A DNA stretch of 48,086 bases from an uncultured Prolixibacteraceae bacterium (GTDB taxonomy: Bacteria > Bacteroidota > Bacteroidia > Bacteroidales > Prolixibacteraceae): the NCBI GenBank assembly GCA_913063265.1, contig CAJXZG010000036.1, positions 1 through 48,086 on the forward strand, given 5' to 3'. A program made the translations under genes and the position numbers. The notes under the pieces were generated by a model. That model was not told the DNA's origin. It ran no database searches and saw only the letters and a program-made list of their open reading frames with translations. Shown here piece by piece: positions 24,154 to 31,289 of the stretch (positions are counted from its first letter, which is position 1; each line of letters begins with the position of its first letter).

Positions 24154-25200
24154 TTATATTTCTTTATTAATTGAAATGGCTGCAAATTTTTCCAAATCCA
24201 CAATCATGTCGTAGGAATATCTGACAAACATTTTTCCGATTTTATAATCGGTCATAGGTTGAACATCAAATCCAAGTGCCAGTTTTATCAAAGCCTCAGG
24301 GATATTTTGTCCTGCTCCAACAGCCAGATAAACCCATGCAGGAATTCTTGGATTGATTTCTATAAGGTAATATTCACCTGCACTGGTTTTAATAAGTTCA
24401 AGTTCCATTCCACCTTTCCATTTTGTTTTTTCAATAATCGAGTGGGTAATATTTATCATCTTATCATCTGCCAGTGTAATTCCACCCCAGGCTTTTCCTT
24501 TGTCTGTGATATATTGTTTTCGCATGGGTACTGCCGCAATCGTATTGCCTTTTCCATCTCCCAGTGCAATTACATTCACCTCTGTCCCTTTGATAAATTC
24601 CTGAGCAATTACAGGAAATCCCCATTTTGCAGCCAGTTTTTGAAAAGCCTGTTTAGCCTGCTCTTCGTTGTTTGCAACATATGCATCGTAAAACTGCCCT
24701 TTAATCATTACAGGGTATTCCATTTTTTCTTCAATGTCTTCCACCTGATTTAAACTACCGAGGTTTATACTCTTTGGTACTTTTATTCCATATTTCTTTC
24801 CATATTCAGGTAGTTTGTCTTTTTCACGTTCCTGAAATTGTTTCAGTGTCGGCAAAAAAGTATTGATTCCGATTTCTTTTAAGCGCTTTTCATTTTTCAT
24901 AAAAGAAAAAAGTTCGGCATCAAAATTTGGGATAATGACATCTATCTTTTCTTGTTGATGAATCCGCTCTATACGTTCTGTCAAATCATCGGAACCTGTT
25001 GATGGATAAGGAATCTGGAAAATTCTGTCGCATAATCCATCCATATAAATACCGGGCTCGAGATTTTCATAAACCAGGCCGATAACCCGGACATCAAAAG
25101 TGCTGGATTCTTTTATTCCTCGTATAACCGGAACGCCTGGGCCGGGATTATCTGTGTTGTTTAGCCCTGTAACTGCAATTGTGATTTTCTGCTTCGACAT
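24154..25200 (-). CDS. ATP-grasp ligase
   Basis: 348 residues from the ATG at 25200 (MSKQKITIAVTGLNN); an upstream frame to 25239 runs into the preceding gene and adds no family-like sequence. The ATP-grasp fold is evident from EYPVMIKGQF near residue 170, VIAQEFIKGTEVNVIALG and the metal site YYLIEINPRIPAWV near 290-305. It is most like carbamoyl-phosphate-synthase-type or amino-acid ligases. Such enzymes join a carboxylate to an amine or thiol through an acyl-phosphate. Substrate unknown. Seven bases follow the PqqD-like gene and eleven precede the decarboxylase gene, so the three are co-transcribed and probably act on the same molecule. Confidence 0.87.
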   Translation of the reverse strand: MSKQKITIAVTGLNNTDNPGPGVPVIRGIKESSTFDVRVIGLVYENLEPGIYMDGLCDRIFQIPYPSTGSDDLTERIERIHQQEKIDVIIPNFDAELFSFMKNEKRLKEIGINTFLPTLKQFQEREKDKLPEYGKKYGIKVPKSINLGSLNQVEDIEEKMEYPVMIKGQFYDAYVANNEEQAKQAFQKLAAKWGFPVIAQEFIKGTEVNVIALGDGKGNTIAAVPMRKQYITDKGKAWGGITLADDKMINITHSIIEKTKWKGGMELELIKTSAGEYYLIEINPRIPAWVYLAVGAGQNIPEALIKLALGFDVQPMTDYKIGKMFVRYSYDMIVDLEKFAAISINKEI

Positions 25201-25207
25201 TTCCCTG

Positions 25208-25471
25208 CTATTTAAAATCTGTTGGATTGTCCTGTACAACTATCTGGTGATGTTTTAACAATGCACAAAATTCATAATAGTCCTTTTCAAATGTAAGGTC
25301 ATCTACATCGTATTTTTGAAGGATCTCATTTTTAAGTATTTCAAAGTCCTTTCCTTCTTTTATACTTTTGATCATTTCAAGGCCAAACGGATTTAAACTA
25401 AAGGAATCACCTGTTTTTGAATTAAAAACAAAACCGTTATCACTAATTTTTACTTCTTCTGAAATTTTCAT
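25208..25471 (-). CDS. PqqD-like small protein (peptide-recognition or carrier domain)
   Basis: 87 residues with the PqqD layout: a beta-rich start (GFVFNSKTGDSFSLNPFG, where PqqD proteins carry 'xxxlNxtG' after the first strands), helix LEMIKSIKEGKDFEILKNEI and helix FEKDYYEFCALLKHHQIV. PqqD domains bind precursor peptides for modification enzymes (RiPP recognition element) or act with kinase-type systems. No precursor peptide is visible in the 409 bases upstream or within the operon, so this protein may itself carry the substrate or recognise a distant one. First gene of the cluster. Cytosolic. Confidence 0.75.
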   Translation of the reverse strand: MKISEEVKISDNGFVFNSKTGDSFSLNPFGLEMIKSIKEGKDFEILKNEILQKYDVDDLTFEKDYYEFCALLKHHQIVVQDNPTDFK

Positions 25472-25880
25472 TCGTAAATAATTATTTAATCTTAAAGTAA
25501 CTTATTTAACTAACACAAAATCAATATTTTCCCGAGTTGTCGGGACAAGTTGTGTGAAAAATTACTTTATAAGCTCGTATCATTTTTTTTATTCTATTCT
25601 GGAGTTTGACACAAAAAGATTTAAAAACCTGCGAATTATTTTCAAGACGTATAAAAATTTTAATTCAAACAGAATATTACAGACTTTTTCAATTGTATAA
25701 AATTAGTCCAAAATAATTCAGTGTGTAAGAAATTTTAATAGAGCAAATCAGGTTTTTAATTGATATAGAAAAAAGATGAAAAAATGAATTAATCCCAAAA
25801 GTTTTGACTTTTATGTTTTTTTGGCACTAATGTTGTTTTATCACAAACATTATCTTTAATAACAATTAAAATCTATAGTC
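25472..25880. other. 409-base intergenic region between divergent transcripts
   Basis: Very AT-rich. I see no coding frame of note and no precursor-peptide gene for the PqqD-like protein. A short hairpin, CCCGA/TCGGG with loop GTTG, lies at 25531-25544. No exact TAnnTTTG is visible on the minus strand before the PqqD-like start. On the plus strand TATCTTTA at 25852-25859 is a near match upstream of the lipoprotein gene. Confidence 0.4.
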
Positions 25881-26435
25881 ATGAAAAAACTTATAAACTT
25901 AGGATTCTTACTTTTTATCATTACACTTATTTCTTGTGAAGGTCCAATGGGCCCTCCCGGAGTTCCCGGTAACGACGGTGATTCGTTAATTGGAACCATT
26001 TTTGAATACCAGGGAGATTTTAGAAAGGAAAATAATTACGAATTGTTTTTTGATTTTCCAGGTGATTTTGAAATTTACGATACCGATGTTGTGCTGGTTT
26101 ATATTCTGTGGGATGTAATTGATGTAAACGGAGTTGCAACTGATTTATGGAGACTGCTTCCTCAAACTGTTGTTTTAGATGATGGTGTGTTGCAATACAA
26201 TTTTGATTACACTGTACTCGATGTTAGATTCTTTTTAGAAGGAACCACAGATTTTAATAATCTTCTACCAGGAGAAACAGATAACCAGGTTTTCAGGATT
26301 GCGGTTTTACCTGCCGATTTTATAGCTAAAAAATCAATTGATATAAATGATTATAATGCTATAAAAAGTATTCCAAATATTAACCTCAATTCATTAGGTG
26401 AATTTAGTTTGGAAAATTCTATTGAAAGAAGATAA
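25881..26435 (+). CDS. Lipoprotein with short collagen-like segment
   Basis: 184 residues. The lipobox TLISC puts the acylated cysteine at Cys19. Four Gly-X-Y triplets follow at once (GPMGPPGVPGNDG, residues 21-33). Next comes a domain of about 150 residues rich in Asp and aromatic residues (FEIYDTDVVLVYILWDVIDVNG), which I do not recognise. Similar short collagen-like leaders after the lipid anchor are seen in Bacteroidota surface lipoproteins and may act as a spacer; four triplets are too few for a stable triple helix. The gene is divergent from the PqqD operon and ends before a large inverted repeat. Confidence 0.75.
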   Translation: MKKLINLGFLLFIITLISCEGPMGPPGVPGNDGDSLIGTIFEYQGDFRKENNYELFFDFPGDFEIYDTDVVLVYILWDVIDVNGVATDLWRLLPQTVVLDDGVLQYNFDYTVLDVRFFLEGTTDFNNLLPGETDNQVFRIAVLPADFIAKKSIDINDYNAIKSIPNINLNSLGEFSLENSIERR

Positions 26436-26464
26436 AAACGGTAAGGTTTTGCCTGAATAAAAGA

Positions 26465-26539
26465 AGTCATTGGCCATTGCGCTATCTGGGAAAGTCATTT
26501 AACGGTTCTAGTATGACAAGCGCGTGATGACCAATGACT
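26465..26539. repeat. 75-base imperfect inverted repeat
   Basis: AGTCATTGG (26465-26473) is the exact complement of CCAATGACT (26531-26539). Pairing continues imperfectly inwards through CCATTGCGC on the left and GCGCGTGATGA on the right. The enclosed sequence contains a second AAGTCATTT. It lies between two converging genes and is GC-richer than its surroundings. It could be a bidirectional terminator or a small REP/MITE-like element. Confidence 0.55.
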
Positions 26540-26586
26540 AAAAGTAATTCCAAAAAGGGGTGAATATAAATTCTGGTTTTATCTTT

Positions 26587-26988
26587 TCAACTTACGTTTG
26601 AAACTACTTCATTAATTTTAAAACTATACATCCTAAGGGCTTCGTTGTTTAACAATTCTACCGCTTCTCCATAAGAGTTTAATTCACGGTATATTTTAAC
26701 AATATTAATTTTTGTATTGGGCCTGTCCAGTAATTCCTGAAAAACCGGAGTTTGCAAACTATTTTCATTTTTGGGTAAAATAACATCTCGTTCAAAATCA
26801 TACTTAAAATCTTCATGTATGGCAAAAACAAATTCAAGGCCCGAACCACCAAATTTTACGTCGTAAAACCTTGAATACAAAACGAAAATATTTCCGTTTG
26901 GCATTCCATAATACAATGCTGGAAATGCAATGGGCAGATAAGATGCATTTGCCCGGTAAATTAGTTTAGCCGTAGTTTGCATAATCAT
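26587..26988 (-). CDS. Conserved-looking hypothetical protein
   Basis: 133 residues from the ATG at 26988; a second ATG at 26982 is equally possible. No signal peptide and no membrane segment. It has mixed alpha/beta character: FPALYYGMPNGNIFVLYSRFYDVKFGGSGLEFVFAIHEDFKY at the centre would form strands, and NTKINIVKIYRELNSYGEAVELL and NEALRMYSFKINEVV would form helices. I do not recognise the family. Base composition matches the neighbours and the frame is clean, so it is probably a real gene. It converges with the collagen-like lipoprotein gene. A palindrome lies about 45 bases upstream at 27031-27050. Confidence 0.55.
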   Translation of the reverse strand: MIMQTTAKLIYRANASYLPIAFPALYYGMPNGNIFVLYSRFYDVKFGGSGLEFVFAIHEDFKYDFERDVILPKNENSLQTPVFQELLDRPNTKINIVKIYRELNSYGEAVELLNNEALRMYSFKINEVVSNVS

Positions 26989-27295
26989 CAATTTTAAGTT
27001 TCTACATTAGGTTTTTTGTAAATGGCAAACAATACACAACGATGTGTATTAAAAACCATAATAAGTAATAGAAATTTGCGTCCTTTAGATATATATTCCA
27101 AAAATGCAAAAAAGGTAACCCCCTGAAACAAAACGAAATATTCTGAAATCGATAATTTTGAAGATAAAAGCACAAGTAATATTTTGCTTAAAGCGTAATA
27201 AATAAAAGGGCTTTCATTGATTAAATATGATGGATAGTATGTGCAAAATATTTATTAAGAATTGTTTTCTTTGTCAATAATTTAAATGAGTAAAG
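26989..27295. other. Divergent intergenic region
   Basis: About 300 AT-rich bases between the minus-strand hypothetical gene and the PfkB kinase gene. It holds a palindrome at 27031-27050 and, at 27286-27306, a seven-codon frame (ATG AGT AAA ... TAA) that overlaps the kinase start codon. A near-consensus TATTGTTTG on the minus strand overlaps the palindrome's edge. Nothing else stands out. Confidence 0.4.
27031..27050. promoter_or_regulatory. Palindrome, possible operator
   Basis: AATACACA (27031-27038), loop ACGA, TGTGTATT (27043-27050): a perfect 8-bp inverted repeat. Weaker outer arms GGTTTTT (27010-27016) and AAAAACC (27051-27057) surround it. It lies close upstream of the 26587-26988 gene and could bind a dimeric regulator. 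Confidence 0.4.
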
Positions 27296-28306
27296 ATGAA
27301 CGTTAAAAACAATAATATCCCGGCTGTTTTAGGAGTTGGAAATGCCTTAGTAGACGTAATATCGTTATTAAAAAACGATAAAGTTCTGGAACAATTCGGA
27401 CTGCCAAAAGGAAGCATGACTTTGGTAGATGCTGAACTTTCAAAAAAAATATATGATACGGTTTTTTCCGAAGAAAGTGAGTTGTCAACCGGAGGCTCTG
27501 TAGCCAATACAATGCGTAGTTTGGCCAGCTTAGGAGGTAACAGTGGTTACCTGGGAAAAATAGGGAAAGATGAATTGGGAAATGTTTTTAAAGAAGCTTT
27601 TAAAAAAAGAGGAATTAATACTCATTTAGAATACAGTGAAAGTGAAACAGGCAGGGTAATGGGATTGGTTAGTCCGGATTCGGAAAGAACAATGGCTACT
27701 TATCTGGGTGCTGCAGCCGAACTTACTCCTGGCGACTTTAATCCTGATCTTTTCAATGAATACGATTACGTTTATATTGAGGGATATTTGGTTTTTAATC
27801 ATGAACTGATTAAAACCGGTGTCGAAATGGCAAAATCAGCAGGACTAAAAGTGGCTATTGATTTGGCAAGTTTTAATGTTGTTGAAGCCAATCTTGATTT
27901 TCTTAGAGATTTAATCAAAAAAAGTGTGGATATTGTATTTGCAAATGAAGAAGAAGCAAAAAGTTTTACCGGGAAAGAGCCTGAAGAAGCTTTGGATGAA
28001 ATTGCGGAATTGTGTGAATTGGCCATAGTAAAGATTGGAAAAGAAGGTTCCCTGATTAAAAAGGGAGACAAAGTTTTTAAAGTAGGAACAATAAAAGCCA
28101 ATGCGATTGATACAACCGGAGCAGGTGATAATTATGCTGCAGGTTTTTTCTATGGATTAACCAAAAACTACGATTTAGCAACTTGTGGCAAAATTGCAGC
28201 TTTGGTTTCCGGGAAAGTAGTAGAAGTAATGGGAGCTAATTTGCCTGAAAAACAATGGACTGAAATACATTCAGAAATCCAAAAAATTATTCAAAACAGT
28301 CAATAA
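27296..28306 (+). CDS. PfkB-family kinase, adenosine-kinase-like
   Basis: 336 residues of the ribokinase/PfkB fold. Start VLGVGNALVDVI, substrate-side GGSVANTMRSLASLGG near residue 65, GRVMGLVSPDSERTMATYLGAA near 120, VFANEEEAKSF near 220 and the signature DTTGAGDNYAAGFFYGL near 270, whose GAGD aspartate is the catalytic base. The GGSVANTMRSLA segment and overall layout resemble bacterial adenosine kinase-like or 2-dehydro-3-deoxygluconokinase-like members; the substrate is not certain. A tiny upstream frame (27286-27306) overlaps the start codon and might modulate translation. Converges with the deoxynucleoside kinase gene. Confidence 0.88.
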   Translation: MNVKNNNIPAVLGVGNALVDVISLLKNDKVLEQFGLPKGSMTLVDAELSKKIYDTVFSEESELSTGGSVANTMRSLASLGGNSGYLGKIGKDELGNVFKEAFKKRGINTHLEYSESETGRVMGLVSPDSERTMATYLGAAAELTPGDFNPDLFNEYDYVYIEGYLVFNHELIKTGVEMAKSAGLKVAIDLASFNVVEANLDFLRDLIKKSVDIVFANEEEAKSFTGKEPEEALDEIAELCELAIVKIGKEGSLIKKGDKVFKVGTIKANAIDTTGAGDNYAAGFFYGLTKNYDLATCGKIAALVSGKVVEVMGANLPEKQWTEIHSEIQKIIQNSQ

Positions 28307-28339
28307 TTGTTGCAAAATTGTATTCGGTAAAAAAAGGAA

Positions 28340-28954
28340 TTAAAACAAACCGTGAATTTGAGCATCTATTTTATCAATAATCGAACTTAAATCTTCCGGA
28401 TTTGAGGTGAAGTCGATATCATCTACATTGATAATTAAGAGTTTTCCCATTTTATAGCCATTGATCCATTTCTCATACCTTTCGTTCAGTTGTTTCAGGT
28501 AATCAATACGGATTGAACTTTCGTAATCACGCCCCCGTTTCTGAATTTGATTTACCAAAGTTGGTACAGTAGCACGCAAGTATATAAGCAGATTTGGTGG
28601 TTCAATAACACTTACCATCGAATCGAAAAGTGTTTTATAATTGTTAAAATCGCGGGTACTCATTAATCCCATACTATGAAGGTTAGGTGCAAAGATTTCA
28701 GCATCTTCATAGATTGTTCTGTCCTGAATAATTGTTTTTCCGGATTTACGAATATCAGTTATTTGTTTAAACCGCGAATTCAAAAAATAAATTTGAAGAT
28801 TAAACGACCATCGTTGCATGTCATTATAAAAATCGTTCAAATATGGGTTCTCGTCAACATCCTCGTAATGAGGTGTCCAGTTATAGTGTTTGGCAAGAAG
28901 TTCGGCCAATGTTGTTTTCCCAGCGCCAATATTTCCGGCAATTGCAATATGCAT
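28340..28954 (-). CDS. Deoxynucleoside kinase
   Basis: 204 residues of the dNK/dGK-dAK family. P-loop GNIGAGKTT (7-15), substrate-site DVDENPYLNDFY, QDRTIYEDAEIF (ERS/DRT motif, catalytic region) and the Arg-rich lid near RGRDYESSIRIDYL. It phosphorylates deoxyribonucleosides for salvage; the base preference cannot be read reliably, although deoxyadenosine or deoxyguanosine kinases of this size are common in Bacteroidota. It is 41 bases downstream of the GH3-family gene and probably co-transcribed with it. Confidence 0.9.
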   Translation of the reverse strand: MHIAIAGNIGAGKTTLAELLAKHYNWTPHYEDVDENPYLNDFYNDMQRWSFNLQIYFLNSRFKQITDIRKSGKTIIQDRTIYEDAEIFAPNLHSMGLMSTRDFNNYKTLFDSMVSVIEPPNLLIYLRATVPTLVNQIQKRGRDYESSIRIDYLKQLNERYEKWINGYKMGKLLIINVDDIDFTSNPEDLSSIIDKIDAQIHGLF

Positions 28955-28995
28955 ATCAAATAAAATTTGTGGACTAAATTATAAAAAATTTGAGG

Positions 28996-30510
28996 TTATT
29001 CGGCTAACATGTTTAAAAGTTCATCAAGATATTTTCTATCGTTTGATAAACGTGGAATTTTGTTTTGACCGCCTACCTTTTGACGTTTTTTCATCCAATT
29101 GTAAAAAGTTCCTTTGGGAGCATTTATAATATGAGGTTTTTCTAATGTTAAGTTTTTAAAACGTTTTGCTTCATAATCAGAATTAATTGTTTTTAAAGAG
29201 TTGTCCAAAACATTGGCAAAAAAATCAATGTCGTTTGGGGCCTTTTCAAATTCGATTATCCACTCATGGGCGCCTTTGTGATTTTCATCCATAAAAATTG
29301 GTCCTGCAGTGTATTCATTAACAATCGAATCGGTGTGGTCGCAGGCAATTTGAATTGCTTTTTCAGCATTATCGATAATAACTTCTTCGCCAAACGCATT
29401 AATAAAATGTTTGGTTCGTCCGGTTACTTTTATTTTAAACGGAAATTTACAGGTAAACTTAACGGTATCGCCAATTATATAGCGCCATAATCCTGCGTTG
29501 GTAGAAATTACGATGGCATAGTTTTTATTTAGTTCAACATCCTTTAATCCGATCACACCTGGATTATCCGAATCCCATTCATCCATCGGGATAAATTCGT
29601 AATATACGCCATAGTCCAGCATTAATAGCATATCCTGACTGTGCGGACTATCCTGAATTCCAAAAAATCCTTCAGAGGCATTGTAGGTTTCCATATAATG
29701 CATTTGCTCAGATGGAAAAAGATTATAATACTGTTTGCGATAGGGTTCAAAGTTTACGCCACCATGCACAAAGACTTCCATGTTTGGCCAAACTTCAAGA
29801 ATGTTTTGTTTGCCCGTTTTTTCAAGTACTTTTTTAAACAAAACCAAATACCACGACGGAACCCCCGAAAAAGACGTAACATTTTGATCGAGAGCCGTCT
29901 CAATAATTTTGTTTATTTTCTCATCAAACTCTTCAATTAATGCAATTTCAACCGATGGAGTTCGAATAAATTCAGCCCAAAACGGAACATTCTCAATTAA
30001 TATGGCTGATAAATCGCCATGATAAGAATTATTACTCGATTTATTAAGCCGGTGACTTCCACCCAGAGTTAGGGTTTTACCCTTTAAAATCTTGGTTTCC
30101 GGGTAGTTCTTTATAAACTGTGCAAATACGTCTTTGGGGCCACGCATATGACAGTCTTCAAGCGATTCTTTTGTTACCGGAATAAATTTACTTTTATCAC
30201 TTGTTGTTCCCGATGATTTTGCAAACCACTTTACCTCACCAGGCCAGAGCAAATTCTTTTCTCCCTCCAATAATTGCTGAACATAGGGTTTTATATCATT
30301 GTATCGTTGCATAGGAACAGCACTTTGAAAATCTTTTGCAGTTACAATTTTATCGTAATTATGCAGTTTTCCCCATTTTGTTTCTTTGGCACTGTTTATA
30401 AGGTCGAATAATACCTCATTCTGTATTTCAAAAGGGTGTTCGTTGTATAATTGTATTTCGTAGGTTCTTTTAAAATTTAACCACTGAACAACAGAATTTA
30501 ATAGAGGCAT
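28996..30510 (-). CDS. GH3-family (auxin-responsive-promoter-like) acyl-adenylating protein
   Basis: 504 residues matching the GH3 family, known in plants as enzymes that join amino acids to jasmonate or auxin through an acyl-adenylate. Recognisable parts are the ATP loop FAKSSGTTSDKSKFIPVT near residue 80, VTSFSGVPSWYLVLF, YNASEGFFGIQ, YGVYYEFIPMDEW and GLWRYIIGDTVKFT. Bacterial GH3 homologues are frequent in Bacteroidota with unknown substrates. Cytosolic. A TAAATTTG promoter element lies 33 bases before the start. The deoxynucleoside kinase gene follows. Confidence 0.88.
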   Translation of the reverse strand: MPLLNSVVQWLNFKRTYEIQLYNEHPFEIQNEVLFDLINSAKETKWGKLHNYDKIVTAKDFQSAVPMQRYNDIKPYVQQLLEGEKNLLWPGEVKWFAKSSGTTSDKSKFIPVTKESLEDCHMRGPKDVFAQFIKNYPETKILKGKTLTLGGSHRLNKSSNNSYHGDLSAILIENVPFWAEFIRTPSVEIALIEEFDEKINKIIETALDQNVTSFSGVPSWYLVLFKKVLEKTGKQNILEVWPNMEVFVHGGVNFEPYRKQYYNLFPSEQMHYMETYNASEGFFGIQDSPHSQDMLLMLDYGVYYEFIPMDEWDSDNPGVIGLKDVELNKNYAIVISTNAGLWRYIIGDTVKFTCKFPFKIKVTGRTKHFINAFGEEVIIDNAEKAIQIACDHTDSIVNEYTAGPIFMDENHKGAHEWIIEFEKAPNDIDFFANVLDNSLKTINSDYEAKRFKNLTLEKPHIINAPKGTFYNWMKKRQKVGGQNKIPRLSNDRKYLDELLNMLAE

Positions 30511-30542
30511 GGATATATTATTATAAGCATTTCAGTATAGGC

Positions 30543-30550
30543 CAAATTTA
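30543..30550 (-). promoter_or_regulatory. Bacteroidota -7 promoter element for the GH3-family gene
   Basis: On the minus strand TAAATTTG, 33 bases before the GH3 start codon. No clear -33 TTG is seen at the usual distance. Confidence 0.45.
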
Positions 30551-30758
30551 TGAATATTTTATTCATTGATAAATGTATTTTTTAATAAGCTTATCATTAA
30601 TAAAAATTAGAATTGGTTTGGGTGTATTATATTCACTTTTGAATTATTACTTTTTCAAAATTTGAATAATTATAAATAAACTAAATTAAATTTCATCCTT
30701 GAGCCGTTAAAAGCCTGTTTTTCAAATGTTATACTATTTTACATGATATTAATTTTAT

Positions 30759-30793
30759 ACAAAAATTAACATATTTAACAAAAATTAACATAT
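30759..30793. repeat. Two 16-bp direct repeats, period 19
   Basis: ACAAAAATTAACATAT occurs exactly twice, at 30759-30774 and 30778-30793, with a 3-base gap. It lies 65 bases before the small Cys protein gene, where a regulator could bind. Confidence 0.7.
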
Positions 30794-30857
30794 CGCAGAC
30801 AGGAATTATAGGGGAAATTATGTAAAATTACAGTGCTAAATACAAACCCGTAATTTT

Positions 30858-31217
30858 ATGAAGATGATTAAAAGGTCATTATCCGTGGCGTTAATTCTTG
30901 GTCTTGTTATTTTCCTTTCAGGCTTTTCAAGCAAAAAGCAAAATGCAGCCGCAGTAATCAATGAAAACTTAGTTTGTGGTATCCCAGATTTTGATACCGG
31001 AATGGTTTATTATGGTAAAGTTCATTCCGTAGCACATCAAAATGGAAGTTCTATTTTAATGTGCAAGTCAAAAGATGCAGTTGGTACAGGTAATAAAAGA
31101 GAATGGAGAGATTTTCTTTGTGGTACTTTCATGGGACTAACTAATGATTCTTATTTAAACATTTCAGCTGAAGGAAATGCAACCATGCGATGTAAGGTAA
31201 AAAAGCCTAAAAAATAG
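30858..31217 (+). CDS. Small exported protein with four cysteines
   Basis: 119 residues with a signal segment (LSVALILGLVIFLSGFSS) and a mature part of about 90 residues that contains four Cys: NENLVCGIPDF, ILMCKSKDAVG, FLCGTFMGL and MRCKVKKPKK. The C-terminus is Lys-rich. I do not recognise the family. An even number of Cys in an exported protein, directly followed by a VKOR-DsbA disulfide-forming gene (72 bases), makes it a plausible substrate or partner of that enzyme. Starts at codon 1 or 3 are both possible. Confidence 0.65.
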   Translation: MKMIKRSLSVALILGLVIFLSGFSSKKQNAAAVINENLVCGIPDFDTGMVYYGKVHSVAHQNGSSILMCKSKDAVGTGNKREWRDFLCGTFMGLTNDSYLNISAEGNATMRCKVKKPKK

Positions 31218-31289
31218 AATTTTACGCATTGGACATCTGAAAAGTAATTTTTTGCTTTAAAAGCGATAATTAGTTGCTTGGAGAAAATC

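Larger units (their letters stand above)
30511..30857. other. Divergent intergenic region with direct repeats
   Basis: 347 very AT-rich bases. It holds the GH3-gene -7 element at 30543-30550 and a pair of 16-bp direct repeats at 30759-30793 ahead of the small Cys protein gene. No coding frame or hairpin with a T-run is seen. Confidence 0.5.

Noticed and set aside
24259..24753. 164-codon plus-strand frame opposite the ATP-grasp gene
   Set aside because: Antisense to a clearly conserved gene; the translation is Cys/Phe/His-rich with no recognisable motif.
25531..25544. Hairpin CCCGA/TCGGG as a riboswitch or terminator
   Set aside because: The five-pair stem is too short, with no T-run and no conserved riboswitch core that I can recognise.
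25472..25880. Search for a RiPP precursor peptide next to the PqqD-like gene
   Set aside because: No short frame with a plausible leader and core is seen on either strand; the region is AT-rich with many stops.
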